Shown here in pieces: positions 26,481 to 37,608 of a DNA stretch of 64,000 nt. The notes below the pieces were generated by a model, which saw only the letters and a list, made by a program, of their open reading frames with translations, did not search any database and had not been told where the DNA came from. Both the position numbers and the translations under genes were made by a program. Each line of letters starts with the position of its first letter. Positions within the stretch are counted from its first letter, which is position 1. Source of the DNA: Dechloromonas hankyongensis (GTDB lineage Bacteria > Pseudomonadota > Gammaproteobacteria > Burkholderiales > Rhodocyclaceae); the NCBI RefSeq assembly GCF_022012295.1, contig NZ_JAKLTN010000001.1, positions 1,488,001-1,552,000 of the forward strand, given 5' to 3'.

Positions 26481-27851
26481 ATGCTAAAGATTTACAACTC
26501 GCTGAAGCGCGAAAAACAATCGTTCACTCCGATCGAACCCGGCAAGATCCGCATGTACGTCTGCGGCATGACGGTCTACGACTACTGCCACCTCGGCCAC
26601 GCCCGGGTAATGGTGGTTTTCGACATGGTCTACCGCTGGCTGAAGGCCTCAGGTTACGACGTGACCTACGTCCGCAACATTACCGACATCGACGACAAGA
26701 TCATCAAGCGCGCCATCGAGAACGGCGAGACGATCCAGCAACTGACTGACCGCTTCATCGCCTACATGCACGAGGATGCCGATGCGCTCGGTGTTCTGCG
26801 TCCGGACCACGAGCCGCGGGCCACCGACTACGTGCCGGAAATGCTCGATCTGATCGGCAAGCTGCAAACCAACGGCCTGGCCTACCAGGCGACCGACGGC
26901 GACGTGAATTACGCGGTGCGCAAGTTCCCCGGCTACGGCAAGTTGTCCGGCAAGTCGCTCGACGACCTGCGTGCCGGCGAGCGGGTCGAGGTCGATTCGG
27001 CCAAGCAGGACCCGCTTGACTTCGTGCTGTGGAAACACGCCAAGCCGGGCGAGCCGGCCTGGCAATCGCCGTGGGGCGAGGGCCGTCCGGGCTGGCACAT
27101 CGAGTGCTCGGCGATGAGTTCCAAGCTGCTCGGCCAACATTTCGACATCCACGGCGGCGGCCAGGATTTGCAATTCCCGCACCACGAGAACGAGATCGCC
27201 CAGTCGGAAGGCGCCAACTGCTGCAATTTCGTCAATTACTGGATGCACAACGGCTTCGTCCGCGTCGACAATGAGAAGATGTCGAAGTCGCTCGGCAACT
27301 TCTTCACTATCCGGACGGTGCTCGAACAGTTCGATGCCGAGGTGGTCCGCTTCTTCATCCTGCGCGCCCATTACCGCAGCCCGCTGAATTACTCCGACGC
27401 CCATCTCGACGATGCCAAGCGCAGCCTGGACAGCCTGTATTTCACGCTGCGCGACGTGCCGGCCGCCGCAGTGGCCGTCGACTGGCAGAACGATTTTGCT
27501 GCCCGCTTTGCGGCGGCCCTGAACGAGGATTTCGATTCGCACGGCGCCATTTCGGTGCTGTTCGAACTGGCCGCCGAAGCCAATCGCCAGAAGAGCGCCG
27601 AACTGTCGGGACTGCTCAAGGCGCTGGGCGCGGTGATCGGCCTGCTCGAGCGCGAGCCGATGGCCTATCTGCAAGGCGGCGCCGGGGCCGGTGGCCTGGA
27701 CGAGGCAGCCATCGACCAGATGATCGCTGACCGTGCCGCCGCCAAGAAGGGGCGGAACTTCGCCGAAGCCGACCGCATTCGCGACGAATTGAAGGCGGCC
27801 GGCATCGTCCTCGACGACAGTCCGCAGGGAACGACCTGGCGGCGCGCCTGA
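26481..27851 (+). CDS. cysS: Cysteinyl-tRNA synthetase
   Basis: A 456-residue class I aminoacyl-tRNA synthetase that charges tRNA-Cys in the cytoplasm. The HIGH-type motif is HLGH (37-40), and KMSKS is intact in [10 protein letters not shown]. Zinc ligands are visible as Cys28 (MYVCGMT) and in WHIECSAM and HHENE. Length is typical. The gene stands alone between the divergent TPR gene and a bidirectional terminator. Confidence 0.97.
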   Translation: MLKIYNSLKREKQSFTPIEPGKIRMYVCGMTVYDYCHLGHARVMVVFDMVYRWLKASGYDVTYVRNITDIDDKIIKRAIENGETIQQLTDRFIAYMHEDADALGVLRPDHEPRATDYVPEMLDLIGKLQTNGLAYQATDGDVNYAVRKFPGYGKLSGKSLDDLRAGERVEVDSAKQDPLDFVLWKHAKPGEPAWQSPWGEGRPGWHIECSAMSSKLLGQHFDIHGGGQDLQFPHHENEIAQSEGANCCNFVNYWMHNGFVRVDNEKMSKSLGNFFTIRTVLEQFDAEVVRFFILRAHYRSPLNYSDAHLDDAKRSLDSLYFTLRDVPAAAVAVDWQNDFAARFAAALNEDFDSHGAISVLFELAAEANRQKSAELSGLLKALGAVIGLLEREPMAYLQGGAGAGGLDEAAIDQMIADRAAAKKGRNFAEADRIRDELKAAGIVLDDSPQGTTWRRA

Positions 27852-27854
27852 ACG

Positions 27855-27883
27855 AAAAAAGCCCGTCGCGAGACGGGCTTTTT
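27855..27883. terminator. Bidirectional intrinsic terminator between cysS and a binding-protein gene
   Basis: A perfect 7-bp stem GCCCGTC/GACGGGC with a GCGA loop is flanked by A6 on the left and T5 on the right. It can end both cysS (plus) and the convergent binding-protein gene (minus). Confidence 0.9.
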
Positions 27884-27899
27884 GCTGGGACAAAGCGGA

Positions 27900-29048
27900 T
27901 TACTTGATGACCTTGCCGCCTGAGCCGACTACGGTCAGTTCGACGAAATGCGAGGCCTGGCGATTGTTCGGGCCATAGCTGACCTTGAATCCGCCGAGGT
28001 CGAAGTTCTGCAGGCCTTCCAGGGCGCTGACCAGCTTTTCACGGCTGACGTCCTTGCCCATTTTACGTATCCCTTCGATGACCAGGCGGGCAGTGATGTA
28101 GCCTTCCAGGCCGTAGTAGGAAAGCTTTTCCTTCTGCTTGCCGAGCAGCTTCTGGTAGTCGCGGACGATGCCGATGGTGTCGTTCCACGGGTAGGGAACG
28201 ACCTGCGAAATGCCAATGCCGCGCGCTTCGTTGCCCAATTCCTGGGCCAGCACCTCGCCGCCGACCGGCGACAGGGTCAGAAACATCGGGAACTGGCCGC
28301 TTTGCTTCATGGCTTTGACAAACGCGGCCGTCGGCTTGTACAGGGTGACCATCACCACGGCCTGCGGCGTGACCTTGCTGATCGCCTCGACCGCCTTGGC
28401 GACATCGAGCGAGTTGCGTTCGACGGTGCCGACGGCGACCGGCGCCAGATTGGCCCGCTTCAGGGCGTTGGTGACGCCGTCCAGCCCCGATTTGCCGAAA
28501 CCGTCGTTCTGGTAAAAAACGGCGATGTTTTTCAGGCCGAGCGACAGAATCTGGCTGACGATGGCGTCGGCTTCGTCGGCGTAGCTGGCGCGGATGTTGA
28601 ACATGTAGCGGCTGTTCGGATTGGCTGAGATGGGCTCGCGCAGCGTGCCGGCGCCGGAAATGGTGCCGACCAGCGGTACCTTGGCCGGGCCGAAAACCTT
28701 GTTCATCGCTTCGGTCGTCGGCGACGAGCCGTAATAGCCCATCAGGGCGAAAACCTTCTTCTCCTGGATCAGCGTCTTGGTATTGGCCAGCGTGCGATCA
28801 GTTTCGTAGCCGTCGTCCAGGGTGATCAGCTCGATCTTGCGGCCGTTGATGCCGCCGCCTTTGTTGATCTGATCGAAGTAGGCCGTCATCGCTTCGCGCA
28901 TCTGCATGCCGTACAGGCCATTCGGCCCGGTGAAGGGCGACGACATGCCGAGCGTGATGCTGGTGTCGGTCACCCCATCCTCGGCGTGGGCGTGGGCCAA
29001 GCCCAGTGCCAGCATTCCGGCGAAAAGCGCTTTGCGTAGTGATTTCAT
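27900..29048 (-). CDS. Periplasmic substrate-binding protein, branched-chain amino acid ABC type
   Basis: A 382-residue exported binding protein of the Leu/Ile/Val (Peripla_BP_6) family. The signal peptide is MKSLRKALFAGMLALGLAHAHA, and the mature part begins with ITLGMSSPFTGPNGLYG. Family features include the VFALMGYYGSSPTTEAMN and KNIAVFYQNDGFG segments. The true ligand cannot be read from sequence; amino acids, amides or aromatic acids are all possible. The frame runs 48 codons further upstream, but GGAGAAG lies just before ATG 29048. No permease or ATPase gene is next to it. It is similar over its whole length to the next gene upstream. Confidence 0.87.
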   Translation of the reverse strand: MKSLRKALFAGMLALGLAHAHAEDGVTDTSITLGMSSPFTGPNGLYGMQMREAMTAYFDQINKGGGINGRKIELITLDDGYETDRTLANTKTLIQEKKVFALMGYYGSSPTTEAMNKVFGPAKVPLVGTISGAGTLREPISANPNSRYMFNIRASYADEADAIVSQILSLGLKNIAVFYQNDGFGKSGLDGVTNALKRANLAPVAVGTVERNSLDVAKAVEAISKVTPQAVVMVTLYKPTAAFVKAMKQSGQFPMFLTLSPVGGEVLAQELGNEARGIGISQVVPYPWNDTIGIVRDYQKLLGKQKEKLSYYGLEGYITARLVIEGIRKMGKDVSREKLVSALEGLQNFDLGGFKVSYGPNNRQASHFVELTVVGSGGKVIK

Positions 29049-29174
29049 TGTCTTCTCCGTTGCATTTTGTAGTAATGGCATTTTTTTAGATTTGCGGAGA
29101 ATGGTCCTGTTTCCTGACAATTTGCTTACAAGGTTTGGTTGGCTTGCCTGAATGGTGGGTGACCCGACGAGCGG

Positions 29175-29209
29175 CAAAAAAAGGGCCGGCACCGCAGGGC
29201 CAGCCCTTT
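29175..29209 (-). terminator. Intrinsic terminator after the second binding-protein gene
   Basis: On the minus strand an 8-bp stem (GGGCTGGC with GCCGGCCC) and an 8-base loop are followed by seven T residues. It ends the upstream binding-protein gene, so the two paralogues are separate transcripts. Confidence 0.88.
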
Positions 29210-29231
29210 GCTTGCAAGGTATCCGGGTTGC

Positions 29232-30380
29232 TTACTTGATCAGCTTGCCGCCGGCACCGATCACGGTCAGCTGGACATATTGCGAACCGGCATGGTTGTT
29301 GGGGCCGAAGTTGACGCGGTAGCCGCCGAAATCCTGATTCAGCCCTTCGAGCGAGGCAATCAGCTTTTCACGCGACAGATCCTTGCCGCCGGCGCGGCGG
29401 ATGCCCTCGACCGCCAGTTTGGCAATGATGAAGCCTTCCATGCTCATGTAGGAGTAAGGGCCTTGCTTGCCGACAAAGTGCTGGTACTCCCGGGCGACCG
29501 GCAGCGTGTCGTTCCACGGGAAGGGCATGACCTGGGAAATGCCGATGCCGCGGGCGTCGGCGGCCAGTTCCTGGTTCAGCTGCTCGGCGCCGACTGGCGA
29601 CAGGGTCATGAACATCGGACTCTGGTTGGCCTTGCGCAGCGCCTTGACCATGGCGGCCGTCGGTTTGTGGAGGGTGACCATCACCACAGCCTGCGGATTG
29701 ACCTTGGCAATCGATTCCAGGGCCTTGCCGATGTCGTCTGAATTGCGCTCCACAGTGCCGGTGGCGGATGGAGTCAGGTTGTGCTTCTTCAGCGCATTGG
29801 TCAGCCCGTCGAGGCCGGCCTGGCCGAAAGCGTCGTTCTGGTAGAAGACGGCGATGTTCTTCAGGCCCAGGGTGGCCAGTTGGGTGCCGATGGCCTCGGC
29901 CTCGTCGGCATAGCTGGCGCGCTGAATGAACAGGTAGCGATTGTTCGGATTGCCGGCCGGCGGCTGGCGCAGCGGCATGGCGCCTGAGATGCCGCCAATC
30001 AGCGGCACCTTGGCCGGGCCGAAGACCTTGTTCATGGCCTCGGTCATCGCCGTCGAGCCGTAGTAGCCGACTAGGGCGAAGACCTTGTTGGTCTCGATCA
30101 GCGTCCTGGTGTTGGCGACCGCCTTTTCCGGATCGTAGCCATCGTCGAGCACCGTCAGCTGCAGCTTGCGGCCGTTGATGCCGCCGCTTTTGTTCACCTG
30201 GTCGAAATAGGCGGTGATGACGTTTTTCAATTCCTGCCCATGGGCGCTGGCCGGTCCGGTCAGCGGGACCGACATGCCGAGGGTGATCGTGGTGTCGGTG
30301 ACGCCGGTTTCGGCGAAGGCGGCGTGGCAGATCGTCATGCCGATCAGGCAGGCTGACAGGATACGGCGTATCGCATTCAT
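29232..30380 (-). CDS. Periplasmic substrate-binding protein, paralogue of the neighbouring one
   Basis: A 382-residue exported protein of the same Peripla_BP_6 family and of the same length as its neighbour. The signal peptide is MNAIRRILSACLIGMTICHAAFA. Shared segments include GYYGS, EAMNKVFGPAKVPL, ASYADEAEAI, KNIAVFYQND, GTVERNS, RGIGISQV and PWNDT. Differences cluster in loops that would line the ligand cleft, such as RQPPAGNPNNRYLF, suggesting a related but different ligand. No permease or ATPase gene is nearby, so it must share a transporter encoded elsewhere. It looks like a tandem duplication. Confidence 0.87.
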   Translation of the reverse strand: MNAIRRILSACLIGMTICHAAFAETGVTDTTITLGMSVPLTGPASAHGQELKNVITAYFDQVNKSGGINGRKLQLTVLDDGYDPEKAVANTRTLIETNKVFALVGYYGSTAMTEAMNKVFGPAKVPLIGGISGAMPLRQPPAGNPNNRYLFIQRASYADEAEAIGTQLATLGLKNIAVFYQNDAFGQAGLDGLTNALKKHNLTPSATGTVERNSDDIGKALESIAKVNPQAVVMVTLHKPTAAMVKALRKANQSPMFMTLSPVGAEQLNQELAADARGIGISQVMPFPWNDTLPVAREYQHFVGKQGPYSYMSMEGFIIAKLAVEGIRRAGGKDLSREKLIASLEGLNQDFGGYRVNFGPNNHAGSQYVQLTVIGAGGKLIK

Positions 30381-30417
30381 GGGGTTTCTCGCTATCGAGT
30401 GCCGGAATAAGCTTTTA

Positions 30418-30447
30418 ATTATAGGGGTGGAAACGCCTGTCGTTGTC
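30418..30447 (-). promoter_or_regulatory. Possible promoter of the second binding-protein gene
   Basis: A perfect minus-strand TATAAT (30418-30423) lies 37 bases before the start codon. No good -35 element is visible at the right distance (GACAAC at 18 bases), so an activator may be needed. Confidence 0.35.
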
Positions 30448-30505
30448 TCGGAAAAACGTTTTTATGGGGGTTTTGTGTTTGAAGGATCTATTTCAGTCCA
30501 AAAAT

Positions 30506-30532
30506 GCAACATTTCCCGCCCTGGAATGTTGC
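30506..30532. repeat. Inverted repeat in the gap between dnaJ and the binding-protein gene
   Basis: GCAACATT (30506-30513) and AATGTTGC (30525-30532) form a perfect 8-bp inverted repeat around an 11-base centre. On the minus strand it is followed by ATTTTT, so it could be a second, backup terminator for dnaJ or a regulator site upstream of the binding-protein gene. Confidence 0.5.
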
Positions 30533-30547
30533 GGACAAGCGTTTCGG

Positions 30548-30585
30548 AAAAAATAAAGCGATCCGGGATTGCTCGCGGATCGCTT
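30548..30585 (-). terminator. Intrinsic terminator of the dnaK-dnaJ transcript
   Basis: A perfect 10-bp stem AAGCGATCCG/CGGATCGCTT with a 10-base loop is followed on the minus strand by TATTTTTT, 27 bases after the dnaJ stop. Confidence 0.88.
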
Positions 30586-30611
30586 GTCGATTGAATCAGA
30601 TAGTCAGGAGA

Positions 30612-31751
<1,140 letters not shown>

Positions 31752-31775
31752 TTCTTATACCCGTCATGTGACAAA

Positions 31776-31816
31776 GGCGCCGAGCGCCGCCGGAGGGTTC
31801 CGGAAGGCTCGGCGCC
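31776..31816. other. Long hairpin between dnaK and dnaJ
   Basis: GGCGCCGAGC (31776-31785) pairs perfectly with GCTCGGCGCC (31807-31816), and an inner CCGGA/TCCGG pair extends the structure. On the minus strand it is followed only by TTTG, so it is more likely an attenuating or RNA-stabilising element that makes dnaJ less abundant than dnaK. Confidence 0.6.
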
Positions 31817-31833
31817 GGGGCGTTGCGTCTGGA

Positions 31834-33774
<1,941 letters not shown>

Positions 33775-33811
33775 GATGTATTTCCTAAAAAATGAATTGC
33801 CGATGTTCGTG

Positions 33812-33839
33812 AATTGGGGGCTGGGCCCCGGATTTCAAG
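33812..33839 (-). promoter_or_regulatory. Sigma32-type heat-shock promoter of dnaK
   Basis: On the minus strand CTTGAA (33834-33839) and CCCCCAATT (33812-33820) are separated by 13 bases, close to the sigma32 consensus CTTGAA-N13-15-CCCCATNT. It lies about 40 bases before the dnaK start, in the grpE-dnaK gap. Confidence 0.75.
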
Positions 33840-33843
33840 TGAT

Positions 33844-34398
33844 TTATTTGCCCTTGGCGACCATGACCAGGGCCGGGCGCAAGGTGCGTTCGGCAATGGT
33901 GTAGCCCTTCTGCAGCACGGTGACCACGGTATTGGCTTCCTGCTCGGAATCGACCATGCCGATCGCCTGATGCTTGTGCGGGTCGAATTTCTCGCCGACC
34001 GGATTGACCTCGTTCAGCGCATTCTTCTCGAAGGCGGAAACCAGTTGCTTGAGGGTCAGCTCGACGCCGGACTTGAAGCTTTCGACAGTCTGTTCCTGCA
34101 CGGCGAGGGCGGCTTCCAGGCTGTCCTTGACGGCCAGCAGTTCGCCGGCAAATTTTTCGACGGCGAACTTGTGGGCCTTGGAAATGTCTTCCTGAGCACG
34201 GCGGCGGATATTTTCTCCTTCGGCCTTGGCGCGCAGCCAGGCGTCATAGTGCTCGGCGGCCTTCAATTCGAGTGCCTTGAACTGCTCCTCGATGCTCGGG
34301 ATGGTGTCGACGTTGTCTACAGTCGGTTCGGCGACCGGTTGTTCGGTGGCGGGTTCGTTGCCCAGCATGGGTTCCTGGACGTTTTCGGGGTTGGACAT
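33844..34398 (-). CDS. grpE: Nucleotide exchange factor GrpE
   Basis: A 184-residue GrpE that releases ADP from DnaK. The N-terminal acidic region is followed by the long coiled coil (about 35-95, with [20 protein letters not shown]) and the C-terminal beta-wing containing the family signature [12 protein letters not shown] and [17 protein letters not shown]. Two ATGs are possible; GGAG is 8 bases from the one at 34398 but only 2 from the one at 34404, so the later start is chosen. It is driven by a sigma32-type promoter and lies upstream of dnaK. Confidence 0.96.
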   Translation of the reverse strand: MSNPENVQEPMLGNEPATEQPVAEPTVDNVDTIPSIEEQFKALELKAAEHYDAWLRAKAEGENIRRRAQEDISKAHKFAVEKFAGELLAVKDSLEAALAVQEQTVESFKSGVELTLKQLVSAFEKNALNEVNPVGEKFDPHKHQAIGMVDSEQEANTVVTVLQKGYTIAERTLRPALVMVAKGK

Positions 34399-34426
34399 GC
34401 GCATTTCTCCAAAAAAGCTGTTCGGT

Positions 34427-34454
34427 ATCTGGGGGCGCTACGTCGGTTTTCAAG
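34427..34454 (-). promoter_or_regulatory. Sigma32-type heat-shock promoter of grpE
   Basis: On the minus strand CTTGAA (34449-34454) and CCCCCAGAT (34427-34435) are separated by 13 bases, matching the sigma32 pattern. It is about 30 bases before the grpE start and has the same architecture as the dnaK promoter. Confidence 0.75.
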
Positions 34455-34544
34455 CCCCTGTTCGATATTTCTTTGCACCGGAAACTGCCGTCGCCCGCCG
34501 GGTGGCGTGCTAGGATAATTCCCTGCGTTTTTCAGTTATCGACA

Positions 34545-35912
34545 ATGGAAACAATCGGCAAGTACCGCGTGGTTCGCGAGTTGGGCAAGGGGGCGACCGC
34601 AACGGTCTATCTCTGCGACGACCCGGATCAGGATCGCCAGGTTGCCGTCAAAGTGATTCGTTTCGGGTCGGACGGCGGGGCAATGTCGCGCCGCATGCGC
34701 AAGTTGTTCCAGAACGAGGGCATGGTTTCGCAGCGCCTCAATCACCCCAATATCGTCCGTGTCCATGAAGCGGTGGTCGAGCAGGATTTCGCCTATCTGG
34801 CGATGGAGTACGTGAAGGGATTCTCGCTCGAGGACCACACCCGTATCGACAAGCTGCTGCCGATGCACCGGGTCATCGGCATCATTTTCAAATGCTGCAT
34901 GGCGCTCGATGCCGCCTACCGGCAGGGCATTATCCACCGCGACATCAAGCCGGCCAACATCATGGTCGCCGCCGACGACGAGGCGAAGATCGCCGATTTC
35001 GGCCTGGCCCTGAACATGAACAAGGATCTTGACCGGGATTCGACCTTCATCATGGGGGTCGGTTCGCCGGCCTACATGTCGCCGGAGCAGGTCAAGGGCT
35101 ATCCGCTCAATCAGAAGACCGACCTCTATTCGCTCGGCGTCCTGCTCTTCCAGTTGCTGACCGGCCGCCTGCCGTTTCGCGCCAACAACCAGGCGACGCT
35201 GATCTACCGCATCGTCAATACCGATGCGCCGGCCGTCACCTCGCTGCGCCCCGACCTGCCGGAAGGGCTGAATGCCATCCTGAAGCGGGCGCTGGAAAAG
35301 GATCTCTACAACCGCTACCGGAACGGGGCCGAAATGGCCAAGGACCTGTCGGCGGTGCGCTACCAGCTGGTCGATGAAGATTTGACGGTCGAGGACACCC
35401 GGCACTTCGAAACCCTGCGCAAGCTGGAATTTTTCACCGAATTCGAGAACATCGAAATCTGGGAAGTGCTGCGCGTTGGCGTATGGCGCGAAGTGTCGCC
35501 CAACGTGGCGCTGGTGCGCGAGGGCGATCGCAACAGATTCTTTGGCGTGATCATTTCCGGCTCGGTGGAAATATCGATCGAAGGCAAGGCGCTGTGTCGC
35601 CTGGGGACCAGCGAGCCGGTCGGCGAAGTCGCTTTCCTGCATCCGTCCAGCGATTTGCGCTGTTCAACCGCCGTCACGCTGGAGCCGACGCTGTTCCTCG
35701 AAATCAACGCTGCCGCGCTGGCCCTGTCGTCCGAGGAATTGCTCGAACGCATCCGTAATGCCCTGCTCGGCCGGATGATCAAGCGGATGCGCGAAGTGAA
35801 CCGGATCGCCGCCGCCCAGGGCTTGCCGGCCGTGCAGAGTGTTAATGCATCGAAGATCGGTGGCTCGTCCAAGCCCGGGGGCGGGCTCGATCTCGAGCTG
35901 TCGCCAATGTGA
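34545..35912 (+). CDS. Ser/Thr protein kinase fused to a cyclic-nucleotide-binding-like domain
   Basis: A 455-residue soluble protein. Residues about 7-265 form a Hanks-type kinase: glycine loop GKGATATVY, VAVKV lysine 36, HRDIKPANI with catalytic Asp133, DFGLA Asp151 and SPAYMSPEQ. All catalytic residues are present. Residues about 290-420 look like a cNMP-binding beta-barrel (VALVREGDRNRFFGVIISGSV and PVGEVAFL), though the phosphate-binding cassette arginine is not obvious, so the ligand is uncertain. No membrane segment is present. ATG 34545 gives METIGKYRVVREL, the usual kinase start. It is divergent from grpE and followed by a terminator. Substrates are unknown. Confidence 0.88.
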   Translation: METIGKYRVVRELGKGATATVYLCDDPDQDRQVAVKVIRFGSDGGAMSRRMRKLFQNEGMVSQRLNHPNIVRVHEAVVEQDFAYLAMEYVKGFSLEDHTRIDKLLPMHRVIGIIFKCCMALDAAYRQGIIHRDIKPANIMVAADDEAKIADFGLALNMNKDLDRDSTFIMGVGSPAYMSPEQVKGYPLNQKTDLYSLGVLLFQLLTGRLPFRANNQATLIYRIVNTDAPAVTSLRPDLPEGLNAILKRALEKDLYNRYRNGAEMAKDLSAVRYQLVDEDLTVEDTRHFETLRKLEFFTEFENIEIWEVLRVGVWREVSPNVALVREGDRNRFFGVIISGSVEISIEGKALCRLGTSEPVGEVAFLHPSSDLRCSTAVTLEPTLFLEINAAALALSSEELLERIRNALLGRMIKRMREVNRIAAAQGLPAVQSVNASKIGGSSKPGGGLDLELSPM

Positions 35913-35936
35913 AAACGGCCTCTTGCGAGGCCGTTT
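35913..35936. terminator. Bidirectional terminator between kinase and chemoreceptor genes
   Basis: A perfect 10-bp stem AAACGGCCTC/GAGGCCGTTT with a TTGC loop begins immediately after the kinase stop and is shared with the convergent chemoreceptor gene. Confidence 0.82.
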
Positions 35937-35954
35937 GTTCGTTGCCGGTTCCGC

Positions 35955-37574
35955 TTAGACCTTGAAGCGGCCGACCAGGCCGGCCAGGCTGTCGGCCAGG
36001 CGCTTGAGATCGTGGGCGGCACCTGCCGTCTGCTCCACCGTACCGGAGTTTTCGCGGGCCATGCCGGCAATCGCCTCGATGCTGGTTTCGACGTCGCCGG
36101 ACAGGCGGCGCTGCTGTTCGGTGGCCGAGGCGATGGCATCGAGGCCGTGACCGACTTCGGCGACCGAACCGTTGGTTGCCTGCAGGACGCTGGACACCGA
36201 GGTGACGGCCGACTGGCTGTTTTCGAGGTGCTCCAGGCCTTCCTCGATACTGCGCCGGACAGAAACCGACTGGGCGCTCAGCTTGGCGGTGATGGCGTCG
36301 ATTTCGCTCGCCGAGCGCGAGGACTTCTCGGCCAGCTTGCGTACCTCGTCGGCGACCACCGCGAAACCGCGGCCCTGTTCACCGGCGCGGGCAGCTTCGA
36401 TGGCGGCGTTCAGCGCCAGCAGATTGGTCTGTTCGGCAATGTCCTTCACCTCGCGGGTCATTTGCGTGATCGCTTCGGTGTTGTGTACGAAGTTGTTCAC
36501 CGAGTCGGCCATTTCCTTGACCGCCCGTTCAACGACGGTCATTTCGCCGAGCAGGACGTCCAGGTTGCGGCCGCCTTCGGTGGCGCGGGCCAGGCTTTCC
36601 TGCGACTGATGCTGGACATGCTCGGCGCTCTGGGCGATCGAGGCGATGCTCACCACCAGTTCCTCGACGGCCGTGGCCGCCAGACCCGATTTCTCGTTCT
36701 GCTGGTGCGAGCTCTGGCTCACCCGGTCGGCATTGTCGGACAGGGCGCCGACCCGGGTCGATAGCTGGCTGGCCGCGTCGCGGACCTGACGGACCAGTTG
36801 GTTGAAGTTTTCCATCATTTCGTTGAAAACGATGGCCGACTGGCCGACTTCGTCGCGCCCCTTGACCGGCAGGCGACGCGTCAGGTCGCCTTCGCCGCGG
36901 GCGATGTCGCTGAGGCCCTTGCGCAACTCGTCGAGGGGGGTGGTCACGAAATGGTGGGTGATCAGATAGATGATGACCAGCAAGGCGCCCAGGGCGCCGA
37001 GGGCGACCCCGGCGATCTTGACGCGGAAGGCGGACACTTCGGATTCGACGGAATCGAGCGACACCTTCATGCTGACCACGCCGAGCACGGTGCCGTCGGG
37101 CACCTGATGGCACATGATGCAGTCCTTGCCGAGATAGTTCTTCGACGCCTTGGTTGGGTTGATGACCTGCAGGTAGGAGCTGCCATTGGCGCTTTCCACC
37201 GAAACGTAGGGTTGGCCCGAAGTCATGACCTGCTTTTCGACGGCATCGAGTTCGCGCTTGTGCTTGGTGTCCGGGCCGAACAGCTTGACGACGGCGTCGC
37301 TGCGGGCGACGTGCAGATCCTTGATGATCGACAGTTGCTTGATCTGGTCGAGGAAAACCTCGCGCTGGCCGACGGTGCCGGTGATCATCATGCCGGTCAG
37401 GCCGGCCATGGTCATTTCATGGATGCTTTGCGAAAAATCCTTCGCCTGGCGGATGGCCGTTTCCCGATTGACCTGGGTTGTCCAGACGATGGCACCGGCC
37501 CAGATGATGGCCAGAACGACCCAGATGGCAGCGGTGATACGAACCCAAATCTTCAAATCTGCGATGCGCGGCAT
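35955..37574 (-). CDS. Methyl-accepting chemotaxis protein with periplasmic CxxCH haem motif
   Basis: A 539-residue chemoreceptor: first membrane helix about 12-33, periplasmic sensor about 35-185, second helix about 188-210, HAMP about 210-265 and the signalling domain to the C-terminus with the conserved tip [19 protein letters not shown]. The sensor carries CIMCH (Cys152, Cys155, His156), a c-type haem attachment motif, within a DUF3365/Tll0287-like context ([21 protein letters not shown]). It therefore probably senses redox state or a haem ligand such as a gas; this is inference. No CheR-docking pentapeptide is seen. ATG 37574 is preferred over TTG 37592; GGAGG lies 10 bases upstream. Confidence 0.87.
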   Translation of the reverse strand: MPRIADLKIWVRITAAIWVVLAIIWAGAIVWTTQVNRETAIRQAKDFSQSIHEMTMAGLTGMMITGTVGQREVFLDQIKQLSIIKDLHVARSDAVVKLFGPDTKHKRELDAVEKQVMTSGQPYVSVESANGSSYLQVINPTKASKNYLGKDCIMCHQVPDGTVLGVVSMKVSLDSVESEVSAFRVKIAGVALGALGALLVIIYLITHHFVTTPLDELRKGLSDIARGEGDLTRRLPVKGRDEVGQSAIVFNEMMENFNQLVRQVRDAASQLSTRVGALSDNADRVSQSSHQQNEKSGLAATAVEELVVSIASIAQSAEHVQHQSQESLARATEGGRNLDVLLGEMTVVERAVKEMADSVNNFVHNTEAITQMTREVKDIAEQTNLLALNAAIEAARAGEQGRGFAVVADEVRKLAEKSSRSASEIDAITAKLSAQSVSVRRSIEEGLEHLENSQSAVTSVSSVLQATNGSVAEVGHGLDAIASATEQQRRLSGDVETSIEAIAGMARENSGTVEQTAGAAHDLKRLADSLAGLVGRFKV

Positions 37575-37608
37575 TGCCTTATTTCCTCCCAAATACCGCT
37601 TTTATTTA

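Noticed and set aside
33775..34544. CIRCE element for HrcA
   Set aside because: No TTAGCACTC-type inverted repeat was found. GTGCTAGG near 34506 is only a half-like match with no partner.
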